Source: JBAUHN01 sp049680295 (GTDB lineage: Bacteria; Pseudomonadota; Alphaproteobacteria; Rhodobacterales; Rhodobacteraceae). From it: a stretch of 42,860 nt of DNA. The stretch covers positions 1-42,860 of the forward strand of contig JBAUHN010000457.1 of the NCBI GenBank assembly GCA_049680295.1. Reading direction: 5' to 3'. Of this stretch, positions 8,669 to 17,495 are shown piece by piece. Under the pieces are notes generated by a model. It made no database searches and was not told the DNA's origin. It saw nothing but the letters and a program-made list of their open reading frames with translations. The position numbers were made by a program, and so were the translations under genes. Position 1 is the stretch's first letter. Each line of letters starts with the position of its first letter.

Positions 8669-10024
8669 TTAACCTTTGGTGGCAGCGGCGAAACCGGCGT
8701 CGAGCGCTGACAGGATGATATTTGCGTCGCTTTCCGTTAGCACAAGCGACGGCGACAGGATCAGGTTCGGACCGGATATGCGAACCATGGCGCCATGTTC
8801 ATATGCGACGTCGTGGACGATCTGTGCGGTCTTGGCGTCGATAGGTTTTTTTGTCGCCCGATCACTGACCATTTCCATCGCCGTCATCAAACCATGGCCC
8901 CCGCGCACATCACCGATCATGTCATATTTCGCCATCAGCGCCTTGCATCCCGCATAGAGCTGATCACCGCGCGCAGCGGCGTTTTCAACCACATTCAACC
9001 GTTTGATTTCACCCAGACACGCAAGTGCTGCGGCGGCCCCGACAGGGTGGCCGGAATAGGTATAGCCATGTGCAATCTTGGCGGCTGGGTTGTTCTCGAA
9101 CACGTCAACCATACGGTGGCCAAGCATCAACGCGCCGAATGGGAAATACCCGTTGGTAATCGCCTTGGCTGTGCACATCATATCGGGCTGGATGCCCCAT
9201 AACCGCGCACCAGACCACGCGCCTGTCCGACCAAATGCGGTAATCACCTCGTCGGTGATCAAAAGGATTCCATTGCGGTTGCAAATGTCCTGAACCATGG
9301 GTGCAAAGGATTTATGCGGTGGAATGACACCGCCGGCACCCATGATCGGCTCTATGACCATTGCGGCAATTGTGTTTGCACCTTGAAACGCAATTTCGTC
9401 TTCCAGGGCCAGAACGCATAAATGTGCCAGCTTTTCAGGGTCGGTTTCATTGAACGGATTGCGGTAAGTGTAGGGGGCCGGGATATGGAAACACCCGGGC
9501 AACAAAGGCTCATATGCATTGCGGAAGTTGGCGTTGCCGTTCACAGAAGCACAACCAAAGTGCGTACCGTGGTAGCCTTTCTTAAGGCTTAGGAACTTAG
9601 TGCGCCCCGCATCGCCGCGCAGCTTGTGGTATTGCCGCGCAAGGCGCAAAGCACTTTCAACCGAATCCGATCCGCCTGATGTAAAAAACGCGCGGCCCAT
9701 ACCGTCGGGTTCAAAAAATGTCGACAGCTCGTAAGACAGCTCAATCGCAGCGTCATTTGAGGTGCCACGGAAGGTGGAATAGTAGGGCAGCCTGTCAAGT
9801 TGAGCGGCTATTGCGTCTTTCACGGGTTGGCAAGAATACCCGAGGTTCACGTTCCACAGACCGCCCACACCATCGACGACGCTATGCCCATCGATGTCCG
9901 TGATGCGCACGCCTTCAGACCCGGTGATGATCTTTGGCGCGGTGTCGATGCTGTCTTGCGGCGACGTCATAGGGTGCCACATAAGGCGACCATTATGCTC
10001 TTTCAGGAAGTTTGAATCTTTCAT
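8669..10024 (-). CDS. Class III (omega) aminotransferase
   Basis: A 451-aa fold-type I PLP enzyme of the class III aminotransferase family. It has GSDSVESALRLARQY (PLP phosphate region, 118-132), GYHGTHFG (150-157), the ring-nitrogen aspartate D258 in ITDEVITAFGRTG, and the Schiff-base lysine K287 in AKAITNGYFPFG. It should move an amino group from an omega-amine or beta-amino acid (taurine, beta-alanine, putrescine, phenylethylamine type) to pyruvate. ATG 10024 overlaps the stop of the IclR gene as ATGA, which fixes the start and implies translational coupling; the frame is open 27 codons further but inside the IclR gene. The substrate is not readable from sequence alone. Confidence 0.9.
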   Translation of the reverse strand: MKDSNFLKEHNGRLMWHPMTSPQDSIDTAPKIITGSEGVRITDIDGHSVVDGVGGLWNVNLGYSCQPVKDAIAAQLDRLPYYSTFRGTSNDAAIELSYELSTFFEPDGMGRAFFTSGGSDSVESALRLARQYHKLRGDAGRTKFLSLKKGYHGTHFGCASVNGNANFRNAYEPLLPGCFHIPAPYTYRNPFNETDPEKLAHLCVLALEDEIAFQGANTIAAMVIEPIMGAGGVIPPHKSFAPMVQDICNRNGILLITDEVITAFGRTGAWSGARLWGIQPDMMCTAKAITNGYFPFGALMLGHRMVDVFENNPAAKIAHGYTYSGHPVGAAAALACLGEIKRLNVVENAAARGDQLYAGCKALMAKYDMIGDVRGGHGLMTAMEMVSDRATKKPIDAKTAQIVHDVAYEHGAMVRISGPNLILSPSLVLTESDANIILSALDAGFAAATKG

Positions 10025-10830
10025 GGTGTAGTATCCAATGCGTGCGGGTGTGAGAGCGTTTTTGCCCAAGCGGTCTCGATACAGGCGGGCAGGGTACCAC
10101 CCCAACTGTAGGTGATTTCGCGGGAGGCAATGGCCAGTTGTTCGTGGATGATCTGCCCAAGGGCGGGTGTGAACCTCGCGGCAACGCTGGCGACGGATAC
10201 GGCACCAGCATAGTGGCCGGTTTGATCGAAAATGGGGGCCGACATGCCGTGCACTTCGGCTTCATAGCTTCGGTCAGCGCGTCCAAAACCACAGGCGCGT
10301 GTCGCCTCGACTTTCGCTTCCAGATCCGGTTGCGTTGTGGCAGTTCTGGTGGTGAATTCTTGCAGATTGGCGACCGCGGTGTCCAATAGCGATGTGGGAC
10401 CAAAGGCCAGCGCGCAAAGACCGGACGCAGTGGCGTGCAATGGAAAAGTCTGAAGGTCGATGATCGCACGCGTGCCATGTTTCGGCGATTCGCAGGACGC
10501 AAGCCCGTAGACCGTTGGCCCTGACAACACTGTGACATGAGATGTTTCGCCCGTCGCGTTGGCAAGCTCAAAAAGCGGTGCTTCAACGCTGTTCTTGCGC
10601 GGCACGGTGGCTTCACGTATTTGTGCCAGCTGCAAAACAATTGGGCCAAGCCGGTAGTGTTTGGTCATTGGATTCTGTTCGATAAACCCTGCCTCTTCAA
10701 GAGCTTGAAGATGGCGGTAGGTCGTCGCCTTGTCGCGCCGGGCCATGCGGCACAGCTGTGACAACCCGATTTCGGGATGCGCAGGTGAAAAATGCGACAA
10801 TAACCCCAGCGTTTTGGTGGCAGACGACAT
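10021..10830 (-). CDS. IclR-family transcriptional regulator
   Basis: A 269-aa IclR protein: an N-terminal winged HTH (LSQLCRMARRDKATTYRHL, then EAGFIEQ and YRLGPIVLQLAQI) followed by the effector domain (SPKHGTRAIIDLQTFPLHAT, then ASGLCALAF). The start at 10830 is chosen because earlier in-frame starts would run through the A/T-rich divergent promoter region and the family begins close to the HTH. It is first in the operon with the aminotransferase and MBL hydrolase, and divergent from the TTT transporter, so it probably controls both arms. A candidate operator lies at 10911-10927. Confidence 0.92.
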   Translation of the reverse strand: MSSATKTLGLLSHFSPAHPEIGLSQLCRMARRDKATTYRHLQALEEAGFIEQNPMTKHYRLGPIVLQLAQIREATVPRKNSVEAPLFELANATGETSHVTVLSGPTVYGLASCESPKHGTRAIIDLQTFPLHATASGLCALAFGPTSLLDTAVANLQEFTTRTATTQPDLEAKVEATRACGFGRADRSYEAEVHGMSAPIFDQTGHYAGAVSVASVAARFTPALGQIIHEQLAIASREITYSWGGTLPACIETAWAKTLSHPHALDTTP

Positions 10831-10866
10831 CGGGACTTTCGCTTTCCGTATGAGCTCAAAAAAAGT

Positions 10867-10927
10867 TTGACATAAGTTAATTAACAAGGCAACCTTTTTT
10901 CTAGAACAACGGTTCAACATATGAACC
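10867..10927. promoter_or_regulatory. Divergent regulatory region with two palindromes
   Basis: Between the IclR and TctC genes there is a TTGACA box (10867-10872), the exact 10-bp palindrome GTTAATTAAC (10876-10885) and the inverted repeat GGTTCA-N5-TGAACC (10911-10927). The last one has the 17-bp size typical of IclR-type operators and lies just upstream of the TctC ribosome site, where a bound repressor would block transcription. No convincing -10 box could be paired with the TTGACA. Confidence 0.45.
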
Positions 10928-10944
10928 ATATTAGGGAGAACGAA

Positions 10945-11889
10945 ATGTCCAAGTTTACAAAATCAGTGACAGCCATTGCGCTGGCGCTGTTCGCCGTCTC
11001 AGGCGCGGCACAGGCAGAATATCCGGAAAAGCCGGTGGAGTTTGTCGTGCCGTGGCCTCCGGGTGATCTGGAAGACGTGCTGACCCGCATGATCGCCGAG
11101 GATTTTTCCGAAGCTTACGGCGTGCCAACTGCAGTCGTGAACAAACCGGGCGGCGGCGGTGGCCCTTTCCCCGGAGCAATCGAAGTGGCGAATGCACCCG
11201 CTGACGGTTACACCATCGGCTCGTTCATTATCGCGATCCCGGTTGTCGGTCCCCAGATCGGCATCCCCGAGCTGAACCCAGACCCGTTCATCCCACTTGG
11301 CAATTTCCTGACATACCCCTTTGTCATCGCGACTTCCGGTGACGCACCTTATAGTGACATGGCCGGTCTGGCAGCCCACGCCCAGGACAATGACGTGGTC
11401 CTTGGACACTTTGGTGCGCCATTGGTTCCGACACAGGTGACAATGGGTCTGGCGAAAGAGTTGGGCTTTTCTTACGCCTCTGATGCTGCATTCGATGCGC
11501 TGGATTGTAATACCCTGGCATCTGGAGACGTGGATGTGATAAACACGACGCTGCAACTGATCTTGCCTTGCCTGGACGATGTGAAGGTGCTGGCCTCTAT
11601 CGGTTCGGAACGGATTTCGCTGACACCTGATACGCCGACCGTAGCCGAACTTGCACCCAACCTCGATGTTGCGCTGTGGAACGGGTTGTTCGTACATGCA
11701 GATACGCCGAAGGACGTACAGGACAAGATCATTGCAGTCGCTGAGAAGACGATGATGTCCGAGCGCGCGCAAACACTTGCCGCAGAAACCGGCGCGCTGG
11801 TGTACTGGCAACCCGCAGCCGAGGTCGTGACCCAGATCGAAAAAGACATCAAAACAATGGCCGGTATTGAAACGCTGCTGGCCGAATAA
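10945..11889 (+). CDS. tctC: TTT transporter substrate-binding protein, TctC family
   Basis: A 314-aa periplasmic binding protein of the Bug/TctC family. The N-terminus is a Sec signal peptide (hydrophobic AIALALFAVSGAAQA, cleavage before EYPEKPV). The mature part begins with the family motif YPEKPVEFVVPWPPGG-like, followed by VVNKPGGGGG, ADGYTIG and the later TPTVAEL segment. ATG 10945 follows AGGGAG; an upstream in-frame ATG at 10921 sits inside the palindrome and is not preferred. It captures a carboxylate and delivers it to the TctB/TctA membrane parts encoded next. The ligand is unknown but may be an aromatic acid, given the homoprotocatechuate genes downstream. Confidence 0.92.
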   Translation: MSKFTKSVTAIALALFAVSGAAQAEYPEKPVEFVVPWPPGDLEDVLTRMIAEDFSEAYGVPTAVVNKPGGGGGPFPGAIEVANAPADGYTIGSFIIAIPVVGPQIGIPELNPDPFIPLGNFLTYPFVIATSGDAPYSDMAGLAAHAQDNDVVLGHFGAPLVPTQVTMGLAKELGFSYASDAAFDALDCNTLASGDVDVINTTLQLILPCLDDVKVLASIGSERISLTPDTPTVAELAPNLDVALWNGLFVHADTPKDVQDKIIAVAEKTMMSERAQTLAAETGALVYWQPAAEVVTQIEKDIKTMAGIETLLAE

Positions 11890-11958
11890 TCACCAAGCAC
11901 TATGTCGGGCGGCGCAATTGTTGCCCGGCAATTCTTATTTTCAGATAAGGGGCACTGC

Positions 11959-12498
11959 ATGGGCCGCGTCAAAACGCTGCAATCATTGTTCAAGCGGTAT
12001 CGTCGACCCGGCGACATCGTATTCGCCTGGCTGGTCCTGATCGGATCTGTGTTCCTGTTGTCGCAAATTCTTGATCAGACCGCCTATAAACCAAACGGTA
12101 AATTGTTTGCCCAACCGCGGTTTTGGCCCGCTGTTTCGCTTGTTGGTATGACGGTTTTTGCGGCCCTGCACTTTGTCGGGTCGCTGGCATCCGAGCGTAT
12201 AAATGGCCGCTGGCGCGAAGTGCTGACCTGGGTGGCGTCGTTTGAATACGCCGCATGGTTTATCGCCTATGCCGCTGCTGTACCATATGCAGGTTACTTG
12301 CCGACAACAGTAATTTTCGCAATCTGTCTTTCCTTGCGGGTCGGATATCGCAGCGCGAAGATGCTTGGTATTGCCGCCCTTAGCGCCTGTTTCATTGTCG
12401 TTTTGTTCAAAACCCTGCTCAAAGTAAACTTGCCAGCAGGCCGAATTTACGAAGTGCTTCCCGATGGGTTGCGTCAAATAATGCTCACATATTTCTGA
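11959..12498 (+). CDS. tctB: TTT transporter small membrane subunit, TctB family
   Basis: A 179-aa membrane protein in the TctB position. Four hydrophobic stretches can be seen: about residues 21-41 (DIVFAWLVLIGSVFLLSQ), 58-76, 98-116 and a final pair around 120-160 (TVIFAICLSL; IAALSACFIVVLF). AAGGGG is eight bases before ATG 11959; the frame reaches back to 11902, but that part is the intergenic leader. TctB proteins are poorly conserved in sequence, so the call rests on size, topology and the position between tctC and tctA. It acts in the inner membrane. Confidence 0.85.
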   Translation: MGRVKTLQSLFKRYRRPGDIVFAWLVLIGSVFLLSQILDQTAYKPNGKLFAQPRFWPAVSLVGMTVFAALHFVGSLASERINGRWREVLTWVASFEYAAWFIAYAAAVPYAGYLPTTVIFAICLSLRVGYRSAKMLGIAALSACFIVVLFKTLLKVNLPAGRIYEVLPDGLRQIMLTYF

Positions 12499-12510
12499 TC
12501 GGACGCGGAC

Positions 12511-14028
12511 ATGGAAAACATATTCCTTGGACTTGAAATGCTGGCCCGTTGGGATGTGGTCTTGGCCATTTTCATAGGCTCTATCGGCGGCGTCATCATC
12601 GGGGCGATCCCCGGTGTCGGCCCGGCGGTCGCGATCGCCATATTGCTGCCGGCGACCTTTGCGTTAGACCCGATCGTGGGGCTGACCATGCTGCTTGGCA
12701 TCTACGGATCATCCATGTACGGCGGCGCAATTCCCGCGATCCTGATCAACACACCAGGCACCGCAGTCAACGCGCTGACCTCCTATGACGGCTACCCGAT
12801 GACCAAAGACGGGCAAGGCCACCGCGCCTTGTCGTTGGCCTATAGTGCATCGTTTTGGGGCGGCATGTTCGGCATTGGCTGCCTGATACTACTGTCGCCA
12901 GTGCTGGCCATCGTGGCACCTATGTTTGGCTCACGCGAGATTTTTCTTGCCGCATTGCTTGGTATCATCCTAGTTATCCTAGCCCACCGTGGCCAGATTT
13001 TTGCGGCCGGAACGCTGGCGATGTTTGGCATCTTCCTGCAAACCGTCGGTCTGGACGCGGTGACCTACACGCAACGCTTTACCTTTGGTTATTCTTTCCT
13101 CAGCTCCGGAGTGAACCTGATTGTCGTGGTGCTGGGTCTCTTTGCGCTAAGCCAGGCGTTCTTTCTGCTTACATCACCCGATAGCAGCCCCGACGCCAAG
13201 CCCGTCAACGGCAAAATGGGGGCGGGCTTCAAGGAATTGTTGAAACACAAACGCGTCGCGTCCGTGGCATCAGGTTTTGGCGTGATCCTTGGTATGATCC
13301 CCGGCACCGGCGAATTCACCGCACAATTCATGAGCTATACCTACGCGCAAAAAACGTCCAAAGAACCCGATCTTTTTGGCAAAGGCTCGCCCGAGGGGCT
13401 TATCGCCTCGGAGGCCGCCAACAATGCGGTGCCCGCGGCTGCCATGATCCCGCTGTTGGCGCTTGGCATTCCGGGTGAAGCGCTGACGGCGATGATGTTG
13501 TCGGTCTTTTACGTCCATAATGTTATTCCCGGCCCGCAGCTGTTTCAGAACAATATCGACCTTGTTTACGGCCTGTATTTCGCGCTGATCCTGCTGAACG
13601 TGATCGTCATGATTTTTCTGTTGTTCTCGACCAACTTGCTGACGAAAGTCATCCGTATTCCGACCCGGTTCTTGGGCGTGATGATCCTGATCTTGTCCTT
13701 TGTCGGTGTCTATTCCCTGCGCAATTCACTTACCGATTGTATGATCGCAGCTGTTTTTGGTGTATTCGGTCTGATCCTGAAACGCCTGAACCTGCCGATT
13801 GTGCCGATTATTCTGGGCATGGTTTTGGGTGGCATTATGGAGGTCAAACTACGCTCGGCGATGCCGCGCCTGAAAACCCCGTTGGACATGATCGACCGCC
13901 CCATTTCGTTCATTCTTTTCGCGATTATTCTACTTGTTCTGGCATTGCACCTGCGCACGCTGATCAAAGAAGTCCGTAACAAACAACCTGATGAAGACCA
14001 CGATCTTCACGATACGCAGGCAAGGTAA
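12511..14028 (+). CDS. tctA: TTT transporter large membrane subunit, TctA family
   Basis: A 505-aa polytopic protein of the TctA family (usual length about 500). Conserved blocks include the N-terminal GAIPGVGPAVAIAILLP, YGSSMYGGAIPAILINTPGT, the repeat-like GVILGMIPGTGEFTAQFMSY, AAAMIPLLALGIPGEALTA and the C-terminal FLGVMILILSFVGVYSLRNS. It is the sodium- or proton-coupled permease of the system and forms one operon with tctC and tctB, ending five bases before the aldehyde dehydrogenase. A second, partial TctA at the right edge is a clear paralogue. Confidence 0.94.
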   Translation: MENIFLGLEMLARWDVVLAIFIGSIGGVIIGAIPGVGPAVAIAILLPATFALDPIVGLTMLLGIYGSSMYGGAIPAILINTPGTAVNALTSYDGYPMTKDGQGHRALSLAYSASFWGGMFGIGCLILLSPVLAIVAPMFGSREIFLAALLGIILVILAHRGQIFAAGTLAMFGIFLQTVGLDAVTYTQRFTFGYSFLSSGVNLIVVVLGLFALSQAFFLLTSPDSSPDAKPVNGKMGAGFKELLKHKRVASVASGFGVILGMIPGTGEFTAQFMSYTYAQKTSKEPDLFGKGSPEGLIASEAANNAVPAAAMIPLLALGIPGEALTAMMLSVFYVHNVIPGPQLFQNNIDLVYGLYFALILLNVIVMIFLLFSTNLLTKVIRIPTRFLGVMILILSFVGVYSLRNSLTDCMIAAVFGVFGLILKRLNLPIVPIILGMVLGGIMEVKLRSAMPRLKTPLDMIDRPISFILFAIILLVLALHLRTLIKEVRNKQPDEDHDLHDTQAR

Positions 14029-14033
14029 ATCCC

Positions 14034-15518
14034 ATGGATCAGACCCAGATTGACACGCTTCGGGCGCGTCCGGTTGCTCCGTTTTTCCACCTGATCGAGG
14101 GCCGGCATGTGGCAGCCTCGGACGGTGCGACCATGGATGTTCTGTCGCCCATTGACGGTCAGGTTTTGACAAGCGTTGCCAAAGGTACCGCGTCCGACAT
14201 GGTGGTCGCAATCGCCTCGGCGCGCGCCGCCTTCGAAGACCGTCGCTGGGCGGGACAATCACCCGCCGCGCGCAAAAAGGTTCTGATGAAATGGGCCGAT
14301 CTGATCGACGCCAATGCGCTGGAACTGGCGGTCCTGGGCGTGCGCGACAATGGCACCGAGATTAATATGGCGATCAAGGCCGAGCCCGGATCGGCCGCAG
14401 CAACAATCCGCTACTATGCCGAAGCGCTGGACAAGATTTATGGCGAAATTGCCCCTACTTCTTCGGACGTGCTGGCGATGATCCACAAAGAACCCGTAGG
14501 CGTTGTTGGCGCAATCATCCCGTGGAATTTTCCGATGATGATCGGCGCCTGGAAACTGGGCCCGGCTTTGGCGATGGGCAATTCAGTTGTGCTAAAACCA
14601 GCCGAAACCGCGTCGCTTTCGCTGATGAAGATGGTTGATCTGGCGTTAGAGGCGGGCCTGCCGCCAGGTGTGCTGAACGCGGTGACAGGCGAAGGCGCAG
14701 TTGTTGGCGAAGCCTTAGGCCTGTCCATGGATGTTGATGTTTTGGTCTTTACCGGATCGGGCGGCACGGGCCGCAGGTTGATGGAATACGCTGCGCGTTC
14801 AAACATGAAACGCGTGTATCTGGAACTGGGCGGCAAATCCCCCAACATCGTATTTGCCGACGCGCCGGATTTGGACGCAGCTGCAAAAGTCGCAGCAGGT
14901 GGCATCTTTCGCAATTCCGGACAGGTGTGCGTGGCGGGATCCCGTCTGCTGGTCGAGGCGTCGATCCATGATGATTTTGTTGCCGCAGTTGCCAAGGCTT
15001 CTGAGGCAATGCGCGTTGGTGATCCATTGAAAATGACCACGGCAATTGGTGCGGTCAATTCTGAAACCCAATTGTTAGCCAATCTTGGATTCGTGAAAAC
15101 GGCGCAGATCGAAGGCGGTCAGATCGTGACCGGTGGCACCCGTATTTTGCAAGACACCGGCGGCTATTACATGGCACCGACAATCGTGACAGGCGTAACT
15201 CCGTACGCAACACTGACCCAAAAAGAAGTCTTTGGGCCGGTCCTTGGCGTGACCCCTTTCACCACGGATGAGGAGGCGGTTAGCATCGCCAATTCAACGG
15301 TTTACGGTCTGGCGGGGGCGGTCTGGACATCGAACCTTAGTCGCGCACATCACATGGTGCGCGGCGTGCGCACCGGGGTAATGCATGTCAACACATATGG
15401 CGGTGCGGACGGCACCGTGCCTTTGGGCGGCGTTGGACAATCGGGCAACGGAAGTGACAAATCGCTGCACGCTATTGAGAAATATATCAACCTCAAGACC
15501 GCATGGATCAAGCTGTAA
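14034..15518 (+). CDS. NAD(P)-dependent aldehyde dehydrogenase, PuuC-like
   Basis: A 494-aa ALDH-superfamily enzyme with PWNFP (164-168), Lys188 in VVLKPAE, the general base Glu264 in LELGGKS and the nucleophile Cys299 in FRNSGQVCVAGS. Several stretches resemble E. coli PuuC (gamma-glutamyl-gamma-aminobutyraldehyde dehydrogenase) more than a generic ALDH: RYYAEALDKIYGEIAPTSS, SNMKRVYLELGGKS and GNGSDKSLHAIEKY near the C-terminus. It follows tctA by five bases. Oxidation of a glutamylated or aryl-acetaldehyde intermediate to the acid is inferred; the distinction between PuuC-type and phenylacetaldehyde-type substrates is not settled by sequence reading. Confidence 0.88.
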   Translation: MDQTQIDTLRARPVAPFFHLIEGRHVAASDGATMDVLSPIDGQVLTSVAKGTASDMVVAIASARAAFEDRRWAGQSPAARKKVLMKWADLIDANALELAVLGVRDNGTEINMAIKAEPGSAAATIRYYAEALDKIYGEIAPTSSDVLAMIHKEPVGVVGAIIPWNFPMMIGAWKLGPALAMGNSVVLKPAETASLSLMKMVDLALEAGLPPGVLNAVTGEGAVVGEALGLSMDVDVLVFTGSGGTGRRLMEYAARSNMKRVYLELGGKSPNIVFADAPDLDAAAKVAAGGIFRNSGQVCVAGSRLLVEASIHDDFVAAVAKASEAMRVGDPLKMTTAIGAVNSETQLLANLGFVKTAQIEGGQIVTGGTRILQDTGGYYMAPTIVTGVTPYATLTQKEVFGPVLGVTPFTTDEEAVSIANSTVYGLAGAVWTSNLSRAHHMVRGVRTGVMHVNTYGGADGTVPLGGVGQSGNGSDKSLHAIEKYINLKTAWIKL

Positions 15519-15539
15519 CAGGCAGCAGTCTCACGACAC

Positions 15540-15589
15540 TTGACAAGGCATGGCAATTTACTTAACTTCACAATAGTTAACATGTTAAG
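15540..15589 (+). promoter_or_regulatory. Candidate promoter and operator for the hpa genes
   Basis: The 79-base gap before hpaF holds TTGACA (15540-15545), a 17-base spacer and a poor -10-like TAACTT (15563-15568). These are followed by the exact 12-bp palindrome TTAACATGTTAA (15577-15588). CTTAAC (15561-15566) and GTTAAG (15584-15589) form an outer inverted repeat around it. This is the only sizeable gap between the aldehyde dehydrogenase and the hpa genes, so a regulated internal promoter here is plausible. The regulator could be the GntR protein at 20390-21040. Confidence 0.4.
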
Positions 15590-15597
15590 GAAGTGAT

Positions 15598-15987
15598 GTG
15601 CCACATTTTCACATGGAATATTCGGCCAACCTCGAAGACGTCGTCGATATCGCCGCGTTGTGCGAGGCGATCCGGGCTGAGGCAGCCGTGATTGACACGT
15701 TCCCGGTGGCCGGCGTGCGCGTGCGCGCAACGCGCGTAGATCATTATGCGATGGCCGATGGCAATCCGAAACATGGCTTTGTTGATCTGTCCGTGCGCCT
15801 GCGAGAAGGGCGGTCTGATGTTGAAAAGCGCGACGCAATCAGCCGTATTTTTACAGTGTTAAAAGATTTCATGGCCCCCACGATGGCCACCCATTCCATC
15901 GCGCTATCTGCCGAGATGCGCGACATCAATGCGGACCTCTCTCCAAAGTTCGGGAATGTCCGGGATCATTTGGAGGTCACTTCATGA
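15598..15987 (+). CDS. hpaF: 5-carboxymethyl-2-hydroxymuconate isomerase
   Basis: A 129-aa protein of the tautomerase-superfamily CHMI family (usual length about 125). It isomerises 5-carboxymethyl-2-hydroxymuconate in the homoprotocatechuate meta pathway. The GTG start at 15598 is decided by chemistry: the mature enzyme needs an N-terminal Pro, and GTG-CCA places Pro directly after the initiator (PHFHMEYSANL). The nearby ATG at 15596 is out of frame. AAGGAAG upstream serves as ribosome site. Further family marks are VRVRATRVDHYAMADG and HGFVDLSVRLREGR. Its stop overlaps hpaE as ATGA, so the two are translationally coupled. Confidence 0.93.
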   Translation: MPHFHMEYSANLEDVVDIAALCEAIRAEAAVIDTFPVAGVRVRATRVDHYAMADGNPKHGFVDLSVRLREGRSDVEKRDAISRIFTVLKDFMAPTMATHSIALSAEMRDINADLSPKFGNVRDHLEVTS

Positions 15988-17495
15988 CTGCACTCAACGA
16001 CAATATCACAAAGCTGGATAGCTATCTTGCGCGCTTTCGCGATACCGGCATTCTGAACCGTATTGGCGGCAAAGATGTTGCCGGAAAAGGCGGCGTGTTT
16101 CAGACAACATCGCCGGTTGATAAAAGCCTGATTTGCGATGTCGCCCACGGCACTGCAAATGACATTGATACTGCTGCCAAAGCCGCTTCTGAGGCATTTG
16201 TCACCTGGCGAGATATGCCCGCAGTTGAACGTAAGAAAATTCTGATCCGCGTCGCCGAAGGCATCGAGGCCCGCGCCGAGGAAATCGCACTTTGCGAATG
16301 CTGGGATACGGGTCAAACGATCAAATTCATGTCCAAGGCTGCGTTGCGCGGCGCCGAGAACTTTCGCTATTTCGCCGATCAGGTGGTGCAGGCCCGCGAT
16401 GGCCAGCATCTTGCGTCGCCAACCCTGATGAACGTCACCACCCGCAAGCCCATTGGCCCGGTGGGCGTCATCACTCCGTGGAACACACCCTTCATGCTGT
16501 CCACATGGAAAATTGCGCCCGCCCTCGCGGCGGGGTGCACCGTGGTTCATAAACCTGCCGAAGCCTCGCCCTTAACCGCGCGCCTGTTGGTCGAGATTGC
16601 CGAAGAGGCCGGTTTGCCGCCGGGCGTTCTAAACACTGTCAACGGGTTTGGCGAAGGGGCTGGTAAAGCGCTGTGTGAACACTCGGCCATCAAGGCGATT
16701 GCCTTTGTCGGGGAATCCCGCACCGGCAGCCTGATCACCAAACAGGGCGCCGATACGCTGAAACGCAATCACCTTGAACTGGGCGGCAAAAATCCGGTCA
16801 TCGTGTTTGAAGATGCCGATCTGGACCGCGCGCTCGATGCGGTGATCTTTATGATCTATTCGATCAACGGCGAACGCTGCACGTCCTCGTCACGCCTGCT
16901 GGTTCAGGACACGATCCGCCAGACATTTGAGGCAAAGCTGGTAGAACGGGTCAACACTATCAAAGTCGGGCACCCGCTGGACCCTGCGACCGAAATCGGC
17001 CCATTGGTCACGCAAGAACACTACAACAAAGTCACCAGCTATTTCGACATTGCCCGACAAGACGGCGCGACGATCGCGGCAGGTGGCGAGAAAGTTGGCA
17101 ACGAAGGTTACTTTGTGCGCCCGACACTATTCACCAATGCCAACAACAAAATGCGCATTGCACAAGAGGAAATCTTTGGCCCGGTGCTGACGGTGATCCC
17201 ATTTTCGACCGAAGCAGAGGCGCTTGAGATGGCCAATGACACCGCTTACGGCCTGACCGGCTATGTCTGGACCAACGATCTGACCCGTTCGCTGCGGTTT
17301 ACCGACGCGCTTGAGGCTGGCATGATCTGGGTCAATTCCGAAAACGTCCGCCACCTGCCGACACCTTTCGGTGGCGTCAAAGCCAGCGGCATTGGCCGCG
17401 ATGGCGGCGACTGGTCGTTCGAGTTTTACATGGAACAAAAGCACATCGGCTTCGCCACCGGCCAACACAAAATCACGAAATTAGGAGCGCTCTGA
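15984..17495 (+). CDS. hpaE: 5-carboxymethyl-2-hydroxymuconic-semialdehyde dehydrogenase
   Basis: A 503-aa aldehyde dehydrogenase that oxidises the HpaD ring-cleavage semialdehyde to the dicarboxylate. ALDH marks are TPWNTPF (164-170), Lys190, the base Glu265 in LELGGKN and the nucleophile Cys299 in SINGERCTSSSR; the INGERCT sequence is typical of the HpaE/CHMS dehydrogenase group. It starts inside the hpaF stop (ATGA) after a GGAGG ribosome site and ends overlapping hpaD by one base (TGATG). Assignment is strengthened by its place between hpaF and hpaD. Confidence 0.93.
   Translation: MTALNDNITKLDSYLARFRDTGILNRIGGKDVAGKGGVFQTTSPVDKSLICDVAHGTANDIDTAAKAASEAFVTWRDMPAVERKKILIRVAEGIEARAEEIALCECWDTGQTIKFMSKAALRGAENFRYFADQVVQARDGQHLASPTLMNVTTRKPIGPVGVITPWNTPFMLSTWKIAPALAAGCTVVHKPAEASPLTARLLVEIAEEAGLPPGVLNTVNGFGEGAGKALCEHSAIKAIAFVGESRTGSLITKQGADTLKRNHLELGGKNPVIVFEDADLDRALDAVIFMIYSINGERCTSSSRLLVQDTIRQTFEAKLVERVNTIKVGHPLDPATEIGPLVTQEHYNKVTSYFDIARQDGATIAAGGEKVGNEGYFVRPTLFTNANNKMRIAQEEIFGPVLTVIPFSTEAEALEMANDTAYGLTGYVWTNDLTRSLRFTDALEAGMIWVNSENVRHLPTPFGGVKASGIGRDGGDWSFEFYMEQKHIGFATGQHKITKLGAL

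Noticed and set aside
2071..15574. The octamer TTCACAAT occurs both in the large palindrome (2071-2078) and ahead of hpaF (15567-15574), suggesting a shared regulator.
   Set aside because: An 8-base match is expected by chance in a 43-kb window, and the surrounding symmetry differs (19-bp dyad versus TTAACATGTTAA).
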